A stretch of 64,000 nt of DNA from Mytilus trossulus (GCF_036588685.1 NC_086386.1:43323878-43387877); one strand, 5' to 3'. Positions 12,031 to 26,000 are shown, counted from the stretch's first letter. Made by a program: numbers and translations. The notes: a model not told the origin generated them from the letters alone.

Positions 12031-13008
12031 ATTGAAAATTCTTTCCTTACAATTTATTCTTTGCAAAATACTAAACAAATCCACAACATCATGTTTAAAC
12101 TGGCAGTGGCATAAATGTTTATTCTAATTTCATCAAAACCTTTTGTCAAAGGGAGACAATTATAAGCTGAATGGCATTTGGAAAATTATGACTATAGACA
12201 CTTGGAGCTCAGTCATAAACAAATCCTTTTTTTTTAATTTACAAATAAGTCAAATTATGTATTATGATATAAATGTGTTTACAATTTAGATTTGTGGAAT
12301 CTAGAAAATGACAAACATGTTGATGTAAACTTTAAATGTATGTTTCATAATGAATCTTGAAGTATAAAAATCAATGTAATAGTAATTATGTGTTTTGCCT
12401 AAATCCCATGGGTCCCGAATTTAAATAAAGTGAATTCCATGAAGTTTTTTAGTGTATGCTAGGATTTTTTGTTTTAAACTTATCGAACACATCACTTGTT
12501 TCCCAATAAATCAATATTTTTTAAATGAACAATGAAAATTACCTTTCATGAACAAAAGTGTTTTCTTAAAAATATAGGAGTTAATGCACTTCAATAAATA
12601 TTTTTAAAAATATATAACACATTTATATAGAAAAAAATCTATAAATATGAAAACTGCCCTAATGTTTTTAACATTATTATTTACATGTATATATATATCA
12701 GATATCAAAGTTTGAGATGATACATAGAGAGACTGTTTATGTGATTATAAATACATTTCTCTAATTCTATGGAAATTTATCCCTTTTCGAACCCATTGTA
12801 TAAAAAAAATTAATCAACGTGTGGTTGCTTGTGATCTCAGAAGATCATTGGATGATTTTAAGGGTCATGACCTTTTTGGCTGACTGGATTAACCAAAATA
12901 TGATAACAGGTGTTAATGAAATTGACAACTTCGTGCAATGTGAAAGGCACTCGAAGGGGATTTTAGGTAAACAAAAAAAGAAAATGTCTTTTTAATCATT
13001 AAAGAAAC
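12031..13008. other. Intergenic, nothing recognised
   Basis: AT-rich, no ORF longer than chance, no clear repeat boundaries. It could hold part of a long ATG13 3' UTR, but no evidence decides this. Confidence 0.4.
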
Positions 13009-13171
13009 AGATTCTTACATAGTTACTCGTGGATTATCGGATTTATCCAATCTCGATAGTTAAATTATAAATTTTAAAGTACTCGCCGAGGCGGCTCGAA
13101 CTTTAAAATTGATAATTTAACTATCTCGATTGGATAAATCCGATAATCCACTGGTATCAATGTAAGAATCT
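13009..13171. mobile_element. Near-perfect palindromic element (~163 bp)
   Basis: The left arm AGATTCTTACATAGTTACTC followed by GGATTATCGGATTTATCCAA is mirrored by GATTGGATAAATCCGATAAT ... GTAAGAATCT. The arms cover almost the whole element around a short CGCCGAGGCGG centre, so a transcript would form one long hairpin. Foldback/MITE type. Confidence 0.85.
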
Positions 13172-13924
13172 ATATGTATACAGATTATATGCTGCTAACT
13201 TTCAAGGTATCAGTTGTAATGAGTTTGGCTGAACATGCTAAAAATTAACATGATTAACAACAACAAATTTTCTTCCATTGAAAAAATCCTTTTTTTTTGT
13301 TTTGTGTGTAATTTGTAGAGTTTGTAAAAACTTATATTTAAAATTCATAGAACTTCAATATAATCAAAGTTAAATTTGAAAATAAACAAGTATTTAAAAG
13401 TATGAAACACAAAAAATGAGAATTCATTTTTATACTTAGGATACAAGTTTTCATGGATCTTGTTGGTTTAGGTAAATTACGATTTAAAAAAAAGGTTAGG
13501 TAAGTATAAATTTTTCTTAAGGCTTCATGACAATGTAAGCAAACAGAATTTAGAAAAAAAGGAATCTACACTTTTCTATGCATTCTTGTTAAAGCAAAAC
13601 ATCTTAAATTTATCATTTATAAACACCACTCTTTAACACTTTTACAAAATAAAAATCATTACAGAAAATAATGCACTGGGTTCAACCCAAATCATGAATC
13701 TCAAACGTAAACAAACTACCAAACAGTTTATATCTTTTACAGTAGACACAAACATTACAAACTGATTCTGCAAAAAATCACAAACATATATCTGGTCCAG
13801 CCATACCACAAACATTTTATGTACACCAAAACGATTTTGGTCATTTTAATTGCACAATTCATCAACAACAAAAAATGAAAAAAATATCATTTAACTTCCT
13901 TGACGATTCCACAACTTTTTTTTC

Positions 13925-14135
13925 AAGTCATTCATTCCAGTGATAATTTCAAAACTTCTGCATGCATTGCGGCGAAGATTTGTCAATCTCTGCAATCATC
14001 AAATTCATTCAAGTGAAGTTTCAACAACTTCTGCATTCATACTCAGTAAAGATTCCTCAACTTTTGCATTCTTCCGAGTAAAGTTTCAACGACTTCTGCA
14101 TTCATTCCGGTGAAGATTCCACCACTTCTCCTATG
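13925..14135 (-). repeat. Degenerate tandem repeat spanning the ATG13 stop codon
   Basis: About five diverged copies of a motif which on the minus strand reads GAATGAATGCAGAAGT then TTGAAACTTCACT. The copy nearest the gene encodes the last residues (VVESSPE) and supplies the TGA stop; the others lie in the 3' UTR. Confidence 0.6.
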
Positions 14136-17100
14136 AATGAGTCAAACTCATACACATTAGATTCAAACATGCTTAACTGATCTGTAATTTGTTCTAATGT
14201 TTCACCAACTGTAGGTTCTTCTGTGAACATGTTCAGACTAGGGGCTAATGAAAAATCACGGTAGAACTTTCCAAGGTCTGTATTAGGATCTGCACCAGCA
14301 AATGGTGTTTTCTAAAACAGATAACAGTCATAATTAGATCCACAACAACAAAAAAAGAAAGAGAGGAGTAAAATTGAAGTTATTTATTATGTAGGTTACT
14401 AGGCATTGCTAGGTATAATATAAAACATTTCTTTTTTTCACTTTGCATCTTATCATGTTTGTGTAAAGTTCCAATTTTACATAACTTTAAAAACAAAATC
14501 TAAATCAGAATGACAAAAATAAAACATTGAAGGGTATTGAAAAGTAAATAAAAGAATTTATAGTAAATAGTGTTTTCTAAAACAAATAACAGTCATAACC
14601 AAATGTAGCTGCCATAATTATACAAACAATAACAAACAGTCAATTAAAACTGAGGTTATTTATAAGTACATATAGGTACATGTAGGTACAAAACGCAGGA
14701 TAAATTTAAAACAATACAGATATTTTTTACTTGTCATTTATATGTCAAGTATGCGGTGTTAGGGTTCGAGTTTTCATAACTTAATTTTTTTTATCTTAAT
14801 CAGCATGATGATAAATGACTCAAGAGCATTGCAGAGTAAATGAAAGAATTTTAATGCATAATTTTTAGGTATTTTGGTTTGTAAATTAGTTTCTGTAAAA
14901 TGCTTGGAGACAATTATCTACCATTGTCTACCAAAGACCAAATGAGAGATGAAGCTATGGAATGTTTTTCTATGTTATTTAGAGTATCTAGGCAATCAAC
15001 ATGACATCTTTAATTAAGTTACCACAAATACATTTACATATATATTGGTGGCAGACAGGAGTTCAATAAACAAGAAACCTACCAATTCAACCATTACAAA
15101 ATCATCTGGAGGTAATTCTTGACTAATAGAACTATGATTTGACAACACACTCTCATGTAGTTTTTCCCCGTCACCACTAGCGTGACTAGATGACTCTCTC
15201 CTGTCACTATCACACGAATCGTTCCGAGATTTTGAAGATTTCGACAGTTCTTTCACATTAAGTACAGTTTTATCATCTATTTTTATATCATCCTGTATGA
15301 GGTTAAGAAATGGAATGTCTTCAATGTCTGATTTACTGTCACGATGAATTTTGTTGTCTGCAAATGCTCCAATTTTCTGGTAGCTTGTAAAACTTGTCTG
15401 TTTTTCTGGATTGCTACAAATATAAAGAAAAGGGTATCAAAAATGTGATCGAAATAATTTTTATGTCTGACTCTAACCATGCTGATATATTATGTATACA
15501 ATACATTTACATTGTAAAATAGAAAATGGAGAAGAAAACAAAAATGTTTCTTAAAACTAAATTAAAATAAAATCTAAGTGAATATATATATAGAAAATGT
15601 GACAGTAAATCTACGTTTCAGTATGCCAAAGTGTATAAATCAAATACTTTGAAATTTCTCATGCCTGTCTTTCTTAATAAGTTTCATTATGCATTTTTTT
15701 TTACAAAAACATCAGCTTCTGCAGGCATTTGTAATCTATGACATTTCTTTTTCTCAATTATAACTGTCATGTACCAGATTGAATTAAAACCCTTTATATA
15801 TATATATTATAGATATCATTATATCTTACCTGTGTGCTTTTGAATCACGATGGTTTCGTGGTGATGTGTTGTTTATCCCGATCGGCTGTGATCTTGGGAT
15901 TTGACTGTTCTTTAGAATATTATCCCCTGGACTGTTAGTGAAAGTGAAATCCTGTGTCTCATCAGAACCCTGACATAACTCATCTGCTACACTCTCACTG
16001 TAATATAAATAGAATATAAATCATGGATTTTATCTAAAATTGGAATTACTTTACAATATTCTTACAACTTACATGTACAATCTTTTTGTTGATGGGATGT
16101 ACAAATACCAGCCCATCATGCCCATGCCTACCCTATTTTTTTGCTATATGTTTTGAATTCTATTTGTATCCATCTGATGAGTTGAGCTTTTTCAACTGAT
16201 TTTTATAGTTAGTTATTTTGTTGTACTGTTGCACCACTATCACAGGTTAGGGGATAACATGTTAACCTCCGCCACATTCTGTATGTATTTGCCTGTCCCA
16301 TGTCAGGAGCCAGCTGTAATTCAGTGGATGTTGTTTGTTGCTTAGTTACATATTTGTTTTTTGTACATGTACATTATAAATTAGGCAACTGCACAAGTGA
16401 AGAGGGAGGGCTGCTCTGTAATATAATCAACAGACATGATCTCTAAGTGACCTCATTTTAAATTACAAATGTTTTAGTGAGAACTTTTGCACAAATGAAC
16501 AATAGCATAATGAACAATTGGAAATACATGTAGTATGCCCTCTCACATCTCATAGGCGGATCCAGGGGGGCCCCCCCTTTTGTGGGAAAAATTTGGTTGA
16601 TTATATAGGGAATCACTGAAGCATGACTGGAGCAGCCCCCCCCCCCCCCCCCTGAGGCCAGTCGGGGGTATTAAACCATCTGTGAGATATTTGTTTGAAA
16701 ATTTAAAATGAAGGATAAAATTAACAAAAGATTCATTAAAACATTAAAACTTTAAAAGACGTGTGTGCAAGTAAAATATTTTGCAAGGTTGCAGTCTGAA
16801 TTTTCCTTTTCATGTGAATTTCTTTGTCAATAGTTTAATGCTTAAAAAAGTTGTTTAAATCCCTGATTTAAGCAGAGATATTTACATGTATGTCATGTAC
16901 TTCAACATTTAAAATATTCAATTTGACTGCATTAAATACAGAAATTTAGAAGCTATTTTCTGAAAATTATGATCACAGTAGTGTAGAACTTACCAAACAG
17001 TCTCAACAGATAGTTGATCAACATTATGTGGCATTATAATCAAAGTCCAAACTTTATAAATAATTTTCCAATAAATTTGAGATGGCTATTTTTTTAAATC

Positions 17101-20100
17101 AATAATCTCTTGCAAAAAATATTACATAACTGTCAACTTCAGGTCATAATTTATATTAGTGATTAATTGGGGATTTCCTGATTTTTTTGTGTGTCACATG
17201 ACAGCATGAACACATGATAAACATGATAAAGGGAAGAAAATAAATAAATTACTAAAACTGAAAGTAAAAGAGGAAGTAAAATCCAATTGGTTCAAACTAT
17301 AACCTAATATCTGGGTCAACTCTTAAATTAGAATATTATAGCTTTACAGAAAATATATGGTAAACCCTAAAGTTTCAATGGCCATTTTGTACATGTATAT
17401 ATGTGAGATATATATGCATGTGTGCCATTGACATTGTTATCCTTTTCAGATGCATATCATACATGTGTAATAATAAATACTGGTTGCTTGAATTAATTAG
17501 AGCTGACTTAAGTCTACAACGTCATGAATGACAGAAAATCCATCTGTTCTGACATGAGTTAGGCAGCAACCATTTGATTTTCTGGGGGGGGGGCTAGGGG
17601 CTATGTTTTTTGTTGGAAAAAAAAGTTTGTTTCCATTTTTAGGACTCTGAGAAAAAAAAATTGTTTGTTTCACCCTCAGCTGCCACTATATGTAATGATA
17701 ATAGTGAAAGAAAAAAATTGTTTTCGGTTTGTCGCTAAAAAAATAGATTGTTCTTCGCCGAAGGCGAAAAAAAAGTTTGCACAGAAAAAAAAATCATAGC
17801 CCCCCCCCCCCCCCCACCCAGAAAATCAAATGGCTGCTGCCTTATCTAAATATACAATGTATGTTGAGGGAAGCATTTCAGGTATTTCCTTTAAATCTAT
17901 AAAAAGCTACATCTAAATATAAATGCAGCTATATGCACAGTCAACGTTCTTATCTCTTATTTGCTGAATCAATCTATTTATTAATAGGAAATATATTGTA
18001 CAAGTGACATAGATATTTCATCTTTCCTCCAATCAGATTGTATTATATTTTTATATGGTTTTCATGTAGTGTAAATATGAAACCTAGGATAGGAAATCAT
18101 TCAAATAGTACTACAATGTATTATAATCATGATACATGTGTAATTGTATTTATATCTTTTAATGTTTCTTACAAGGACAAGAAACAATTGTTTCATGTCT
18201 CCTAGCAAACAAAAATAGGATAGTAAATCATTTGTAAATAGGTTGATATAAAAATAATAATAACAAGCCAAACTGCCTAAGTTTTTTTTTTAAATATTTT
18301 TTTTAATTTTTCATGGAAATGTTCCAGACTATTAAATGTTCTTCTAAAATAAAAATGTTAATATATTGTCCTAGGGTAGGCATGAACAATAATTATAGGT
18401 TATTAATCATGGGGGTAGAGAGATAGAGACAAGAAACATGATTGACTGAATTATATTTTTCTTTTGATCCTATTACACCATGTACCCATACTGATACATT
18501 TGCAGTCTGTGACAAACAATCTAGGGTTTATCTGACCAAACAAGAAATTTAACGTTTCTACAATTTATTCAACTAACAAATATGTGTACATGTCATGCTT
18601 TTGTTTGGAATAATAAATATTTTTATTCTTATTTTACTTATTCTCTCTTATACATGTAAGTTTTGTCTGACATTATGTCGGTCACAGTACACTGACAAGA
18701 CTGAGTTTGCATTGAGATCCGCTGCATTTGCACACATTTCCCATGTAGATAATTAATGTAACATGAAAGACCAAATAAGACACCTACTGATATTAAATAA
18801 AAATGTTAATTTTTTATGTAAAGCCAAAAATACAAAAGAAGTGTACATGTATGTACATCCAAAGAAGTACTGGGTTTCCTCCATATATAATATATATCAT
18901 GTATATCATCCCTTAGCTTTAATACTTACATCATCATGATAATGTACCACAATTTACTTGATACTCAAGGAATGTTTTTGGTTAAGTACTATTTAAGCAT
19001 GTAAAGCAAAGATAGTTTTGGTTAAGCACCAATCAAGTCAAGAACATTTCTATATATATTATCTACCGTAACAGGAAAAACAATTCTTAGGGTAACCCCG
19101 GTTTTAAATTTAATTCTGTTAATCTCATCATGTTAAAGATAGAAATAATCGATAATAATAAAATCCTTCAAAAAAATTGCCTCACTGGAAACCTCTAAAA
19201 TTAACCCTACAAAAGCAAATCTTTCTTTCAACACATGCATGGAATATTTTTTTTATTCTTCAAAATTTTTTTTTTTACCTTCACAAGTTGGATTGCTAGG
19301 TTATCTACAGGTATACCCTATTTTAATGCCAGGAAACAGAAACAAAGAACACATGTATATAAACATTACAATGTATGTTTTATATAAAATAAAAAACACA
19401 TACATGTACATGTATATGCTTTTTAAAAAGGTCCCATTTGCATATATGTGACCTTTTTTTAATGTAGCTAGGTCACAACCAACATTTGCACTCAGGCCTG
19501 GTAAATATCTGTGATGAAAATGAATAATTCATCAACCGTACTTTATTTTATTAATTACCGTTAGATATTATACATGTTAAACTAGCATTGACATGTAAAT
19601 ACAGGTGACTTTAGAATGTGAAACTAAGAAATTTCAAATCTGACTGAGTGTAGTAAGTTTCAGTAATACACATGTACAAATGTATGAAATATCATTTAAG
19701 CTTAAATGTATATATTCAACCCAACAGAACAAGGTTCGAAATTAATCAATGTCCAGTTTCCTGGTTACATCATCATGTTATGATGTATTAACCATTAACC
19801 TTAGAAACATCCTGTTTTCTGTCATGGTGTGGCCCTGTTACTAGATCATTTACAATATATATACCATTTATCTCATTCTGTAACTGGTACATTCATTATA
19901 TCTGAGCATTGTGGTTGCAAAAAATATATTTGATTCTAATTATATCATTAATGACCCAGTTGTACCACCCCCTTTTATAATTTGATTATAAAAACAGGGA
20001 AAAAATAAAAAATGTTTCATAATTAATTTTGTCAAAATTGTTTGTAGTCGATTATATATTGATGCCTCTATCATGTCTATACACCTTTGACAGACAAACA

Positions 20101-22630
20101 TTTTTTGTACATGTAAAGATCTAACAAATCAAACAGAAGAACTAAGCCAAGTGATATACATGATGAAATTACACTAAAACTAGAGGGAATCTTCCTTAAC
20201 TTTGTAATAAACATAATTACTGTCATGGTCATGACTGTGGAAAAATCATGAAAGGTATATTATATTGATAAGATTTTGAACTTGTACATTATAATTAGGG
20301 AACTACCATTTGATTTTTATGGGGGAGCTAGGATGAAAAATGTTGTCCTGCATTTTTTTTTAGCTGTAATCTCTGTCCTGTCTTTTTATTTTTCACTCTG
20401 TTTGGTCCTGCCTTTTTTTTTTTTTAGTTTATCCTGACTTTTTTTTACCTAAAATGTCATCCTGACTTTTTTTTTTGCAAGTGTCTCATCCTGCCTTTTT
20501 TTTTACTCAAAACTCCTGTCCTGCCTATTTTTTTCAAATTTCATCCTAGCCCCCACCCCCACTCCATAAAACCAAATGGTAGCTCCCTAATTACATGTAC
20601 CTAAATTTAATAATTTGGAATGTTTTTAAGCTACATTTTGTATTTAAAGGATGTATCCTTGATTGTCAAAGATTGTAATGCAATGACTATGTAATCCTTT
20701 AAAATAGACAAGCTTGTAACATCTGGCCGTATTTATTTTTATTCTGCCATGTATCTGTCATGTTGTCTGTGACAAATTTGGAAGATAAACTGTGTACTTA
20801 CTTTCTTTTATATCCCAAGGAACAAGGTTTGGGGGTTGTTGGTCTCTTAGGACTAACATTGTCTTTTTTAAAATGGTCATCTTTAACTTCAAAAGGTATT
20901 TCTTTCATAGTTTTCTGTGGTGTTATTAACAGTTTTGTCCTATATGCTAAGTTTATATTGATGGTTCCAACTGGTGTAGGGACAGATCCAACCTTTGCTG
21001 TCTTGTAATCATCTCCAAGCATGAAAAACTGAGGTTCTCCATTATAAATCTTGTAGCAGATCACAAAATCGTCAGCCCCTTGCTGTCTTGATAATTTGTA
21101 GGCAGGTGTCACACGTGATACACTTAACAATGATTTGAGTGCAATACTCATCCTGTTGTACACAGCATATGAGACTTTGACATTAGGATCACAGCTATCG
21201 TGATTAAGGCTGATGAACCATGTTTCTAGAATCATTGTGTCGCCGTCAGCTGTCTTTAAAGATATTTCAACACATACACTTTGTCCTAGTAAAGTTTTCT
21301 GTCCAGCCAGTATTTTCTTTGCCTCATTGTGAACTTCCGAGATGTCTTTAATTGCCAAATTAAACTGAAAAAAAAAGATAAAACAAATCATACTCATGTA
21401 CATTGTATACATACAACTGTTGGTGCATAACAATATACATGTTTTATACAAAAAGGGCTCAAGACAAAAAATCATCTACATGTAGTTTCCATACACTGTC
21501 CTCATGTCCTACAATGTCCTAACAACAAGTTTAAAGATCAAATTCAAAATTCAAATAAAGTTCATTGTAATTTTTTATTTCTTAAACATGTCAGACATCC
21601 AGTCAATGATATAAATAGGGTGGAAATGGATCTATAGACTTTTTTTTAACCCTTTTCTTATTTGAAAACATGAGCGTAAATTTAAGATTCAATGTGCAGC
21701 ATCCTTCAAATTTCTGTTACCCTGACTAATACAAATAATTCAAATATATTTTATTACTAATCAAAGTGCCCACAAGGAGCAGAACAATCAACATTAATTA
21801 TATACAAGTGATTACAAGTGATTCAATATGATTAAGACACAATGTTATAAAAAAAAAAAAAAAAAAAAATATATTTATCAAGACAAATACAAGATTACAA
21901 CAAGCACAGTGTTTAACAATATAAGGGGGGTCACTGGGCATTTCTATATTTATATATTATTTAAGGAAACTTTCCTAAATGTGGATAAATTTGGCAATAA
22001 TTCTCCGAATTTCTGGAGTATGAAAGTATCTTCAGAGGACATTAGCCAAATAAATTGTGATTTAATATCTAAACCACTAAAATTTTTAAACCGTTGTTTT
22101 ATTTCATTTAAAAAGTTGAAACGAATGCATATTCAGGTCCAATCATGCCTTGAAAGGTTTTCAGCTGCACAGGTTTGTCAATTCAGGTACATTCTTAAAG
22201 TAGTGAAAACAAGCAGTTAGTAATCATACAGTGTATGAAAACAAGCAGTTAGTAATCACACAGTGTATGAAAACAAGCAGTTAGTAATCATACAGTGTAT
22301 GAGAACAAGCAGTTAGTAATCATCAAAAATCTGATGGATAACTGGATACCATAAGAAGAAGAAGGCCATAATAACAAAACACTGGTTGTCTCCCTCAAAT
22401 TCAGGATTTTCGGTCACTTAAAAATTAAAAGCAAGAATGCTAAAATAATTATTTATCTCCATTTCCTAATTTCTTACCCAATCTGCTCCTGTGGCACTAA
22501 GCTTAGATTTAGTTGATATTTTTTCTCCAAGTCTGGACTGAACTATGATCTGCAAGCTCTTGTAGATGAGAAACTTTGTAAATTTTTCCAAGTCTTTCCT
22601 ATCTTGATTACTTAACTTTGACCCTGACAT
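14102..22630 (-). CDS. ATG13: Autophagy-related protein 13 (ATG13), complete, five coding exons
   Basis: ATG13 is the HORMA-domain regulatory subunit of the ULK1-ATG13-FIP200-ATG101 kinase complex that starts autophagosome formation in the cytoplasm. Coding exons, in translation order on the minus strand: 22630-22478, 21364-20802, 15997-15830, 15413-15083 and 14311-14102. All have GT/AG ends and compatible phases, giving 1425 nt and 474 residues, close to vertebrate ATG13. The start ATG at 22630 gives [17 protein letters not shown], matching the family N-terminus (NSQDRKDLDKF in human). Residues ~10-200 match the HORMA region (ARLGEKI-like, [48 protein letters not shown]-like). The middle is serine-rich and presumably disordered. 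DDFVMV at 398-403 matches the human LIR (DDFVMI) that binds ATG8/GABARAP proteins. The last exon ([20 protein letters not shown], ending [15 protein letters not shown]) matches the C-terminal ULK-binding tail. The 4.8-kb intron at 15998-20801 holds several MITE-like repeats. Confidence 0.93.
16555..16670. repeat. GGCGGATCCAG-type element in ATG13 intron
   Basis: Begins GGCGGATCCAGGGGGGCCCC and ends after a long C run and CTGAGGCCAGTCGGGGG. It is a diverged relative of the elements at 29946 and 40299. Confidence 0.6.
17561..17844. mobile_element. MITE-like element with GGCAGCAACCATTTGATTTT termini
   Basis: The left terminus GGCAGCAACCATTTGATTTT, followed by a G run, is mirrored by a C run and AAAATCAAATGGCTGCTGCC. 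The inside is degenerate, made of short AAAAAAA/TTGTTT-rich blocks. Related to the elements at 20296 and 37952 (shared CCATTTGATTTT and GGGGGCTAGG). Confidence 0.85.
20296..20590. mobile_element. MITE with AGGGAACTACCATTTGATTT termini
   Basis: The left end AGGGAACTACCATTTGATTT runs into TTTATGGGGGAGCTAGGATG. The right end is the near-complement CATCCTAGCCCCC ... AAATGGTAGCTCCCT. The core is a chain of ~35-bp degenerate units, each with TCCTG(A/C)CTTTTTTTT. Inside the large ATG13 intron. Confidence 0.88.
22203..22322. repeat. 32-bp minisatellite, four copies, in ATG13 intron 1
   Basis: Unit made of GAAAACAAGCAGTTAGTAAT and CATACAGTGTAT, repeated about four times with one or two substitutions. 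Confidence 0.85.
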
Positions 22631-23017
22631 AATGATGTTTGATGTATCAATACCATAAATGACTGTCACTGTCAGTGTCAAGTTGAATTTGAAAGTGTGT
22701 CAAACCTTAATTCGACTATTCCCGTCGATTTAAATCAATGACAATATGTCATTTGAACCCTTTATGACCAAGCAACTAATATGCAACAACAATAGGCCGA
22801 ATTAAATTTGCAAATTAAGCATATTCGCTTAAAATCTAAGCTTTGTTTCCACATTTTCGCTTTGTCGAGTGCCATGTTTACACGTTGAAATTTGAAAGGT
22901 CAAGGGCAAAGTTCTTCAAGATCGGGATATCGCAAACGTTTGAAAGAACAAAGTATCTAACCGTAATTTTAAAGAGTATTCAACACCAAGAATAAACAGA
23001 ATAACCAATAACCGAAA
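22631..23017. promoter_or_regulatory. Bidirectional promoter region between ATG13 and PGAP2
   Basis: 387 bp separate the divergent start codons of ATG13 (minus) and PGAP2 (plus), so both 5' UTRs and core promoters must lie here unless upstream non-coding exons exist. No TATA box can be placed with confidence. The region has somewhat more CG dinucleotides than the introns around it (for example near 22852-22930), as expected for a divergent housekeeping promoter. Confidence 0.7.
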
Positions 23018-26000
23018 ATGGGCTCCCAAGGAAATAATGGATTACTTTTCCAAATCACCATAAATAAACTGGCAAAGATAATGCTTTTTCTTCCATTCTT
23101 TGGAGCAGCATTTTGCATTATTTGGTCGATAATCTTCGACTTTGAATCTTCAACTTCTACACATTGCAGGGTCAGTTGAGAAAATTTACAAATTCAACCC
23201 TGGATATCATAATCAGTATCACTATCAACATAAAAAAATTACAATAACAACCATTTCGTACCATTATTTTATGAATGCTAGATTTTGGAATGGTTGGGGA
23301 AGATCCTCATGTACAATTGTATGCAAATACAATGTACTTGGAATCGCACAAATTCCTGAAAACATTGGCAAAAGTTTAACCCTCTTGCTGCCGACTGTTT
23401 TTCAAAGCTGCATTTTATATGCCAGAAAATACGACAACTCGACATCTGTGACGTAACATGCCAAAAAACGCCGTCTTTTGATATGTGTCATCTTGACGTA
23501 ATGACCATTACATTTGGGACTTCTTGGAGAAAAAAAACACTTTTTAATCTTCAGTCTTTTAATTGAAAGAGATACAGCATTAATGAGAAGCTTTCATAAA
23601 TTTGATCATGGACATATGTGTCCCTCCGTCAGCAAAAGGGTCAAGGTAGCAATGCACAGTTAGAAGTTTAGTTTCGCATTATGGCCCCTGTGAATTTTTA
23701 AATATGAAAGTTTTTGTACAACAAAATAGATATTTAGATAATTGAAGAATAATATAGCCTTCTCAGTGGGTTTATATGAACATTTAGATTGATTTTAACA
23801 TGTTTTATAGGCCATTTCTATGATTGACAGTCCATATTTTCCTATCCGTACCGTTCATAGGTCCATAAATTATTGTAGTGTTTATCAACAAAGATTTTGC
23901 GCTCGATCTTTTCAATTCAATTTTATGGAAAAACGAGCAGGGAAGCATATGATTTTTTTTGGACCACTTGATAGATATAAACCTATGGATTCAGGAAAGG
24001 TATCACTGTAATTCATTGAAATTTTCCTTTAGACCAAATTTTGGAGACTTTTGTGACATGTTCACCCCCCCTTTTTTGCTATATTTTGTATCTAAGAAAT
24101 GCAGATTGTTGCCATGGTTACACTCAAAAGGGATTATATTTCACACTGATGCCCATTAGAAATGAAATCTATGGAAGATTTTCTTTCTACAAGTATATAC
24201 ATGCATAACACACATATAAAGCCTTCTTTGTTAGACAGAAGGGGAAAGAGGGTGTTTAAAAATTATGAGTGTCAATTTTAAGTTTTTTTCCTAACTGTGT
24301 ATTGCTACCTAAAGACATCACATAAAGCAGGATTTTTGAGTAAAAACAAAAGGCATAATGAGCAACTTGACCAAAAAAAACAGGACCATATTTATGTAAA
24401 AAAATGTCAGAATAAATTAATAGATTTTTTTGTCCCTGCGGTTGCAGAAAGGGTATTAAGTTTTACCCTGTCCATCTGTACATACATGTACGTCCTTTGT
24501 CCAAAAGTTGGTTTCCTCTAGTTTGCTTCACCAAATATTATGAAACTATACACAATGCTTGATACCACTTATTACAGATCAAGTTTGAATTTAGATGGCA
24601 TCACTTTTACTATTCTAGAGTTGTGCCCCTTTACAAATGGAAAATTTGCTATATTTTTAAGTTTCTGTTCCCTTACTATGTTACTTTAGTTCGTGTCTAA
24701 ACCAAATATTTATATGAAACTTATATACAATGCTTATTACCACAATATACAGATCATGTTTGAATTTTGGTGCCTTCACTTTTACTGTTCTAGAGTTATG
24801 CCCTAATTTCAAATGGAAAAATTGCTAAATTTTTCAGTTTTTATATAAAAATATCACTCAAAACTAATCAAGTATTATTTAATTTGGACCTTTGTCTATG
24901 ATTATAGTTTAATCAACGCAATGTTGAATTTTTCCTTCCACTGATATAAAATTAAAAGTAATTTTTACCCTTCATTTCTAAATATATTTTAAAGTCTTCT
25001 TTGAAAATTGGAGTTATCTTTCTTTGTCCAGAATGGTAGTTGAATCAACTACAACCAATGCTTACAATGCAAAATTTAATTTTACTTCCTACTGATAAAT
25101 TAAAGCAGTATTTACCATGCAGTGCCTACAAGCACTTTGATTACTGTCATAGGGTTATGCCCTTTTATGATTACTAATGAAAACTTTGCTGAATTTTTCA
25201 TCTATTCTCTAACTTGCGTGACAAGTGAGTTTGTCTCAACTAAATGTTACAATGAAATATATATATATATAGCTTTTTACCACAAAACTCTGTGTAAGTT
25301 TAATTTTTGGAAGCATCACTTTTACAGTTCTTGAGTTATGTCCCATTATAGCATTATATGCTAGAGGGACCATCATCTATGGAGACATTCACCATTTATT
25401 TTTTTAAAGAACATGGAATTGAATTTACATCAAGTCATTAAAGAAAATGCTCAAGTTTAAGGGTTTGGCTCCTGAAGAACTTTTTCATTGACTTTGAAAA
25501 ATATAAAAATTATCTTGCTTCACTTCTGTTAATTTTTCTAATTCCTGTAACATTTTTATGTACCTCACATCAAAGTAAAAAACTTCAAATGTGAAATTCA
25601 ATGGTAACTAGTGTAATGAGTAGTAGGTATGAGCCATGCTCCATGATGTACAATGATGTATGAAAAGGGTGAGAAATTAAGGTTAAATATATCATTAGGT
25701 TGATATTATCACTTGCTTGTTTGATTATATCCTTAAGTATCTGAAACTAATTGGATGTCAGTATTTATTTTTGATGCAGTTATGTTATATTCACTGATGT
25801 TAGTATAGTACTATAAATCTACTTATTTTGACATTTGCACCTAATTAATACATTTTGTATTTGCAGGTTAGTATACCATGTATACATGGTATACATTGCA
25901 CATGAAACATGATAACAATTATTAACTGAAATTCCATATATGCATATTGTCAGCTTCCTTAAGAGGGAAGCGCAGCCATGGGACTATTTTATATCAGTTC

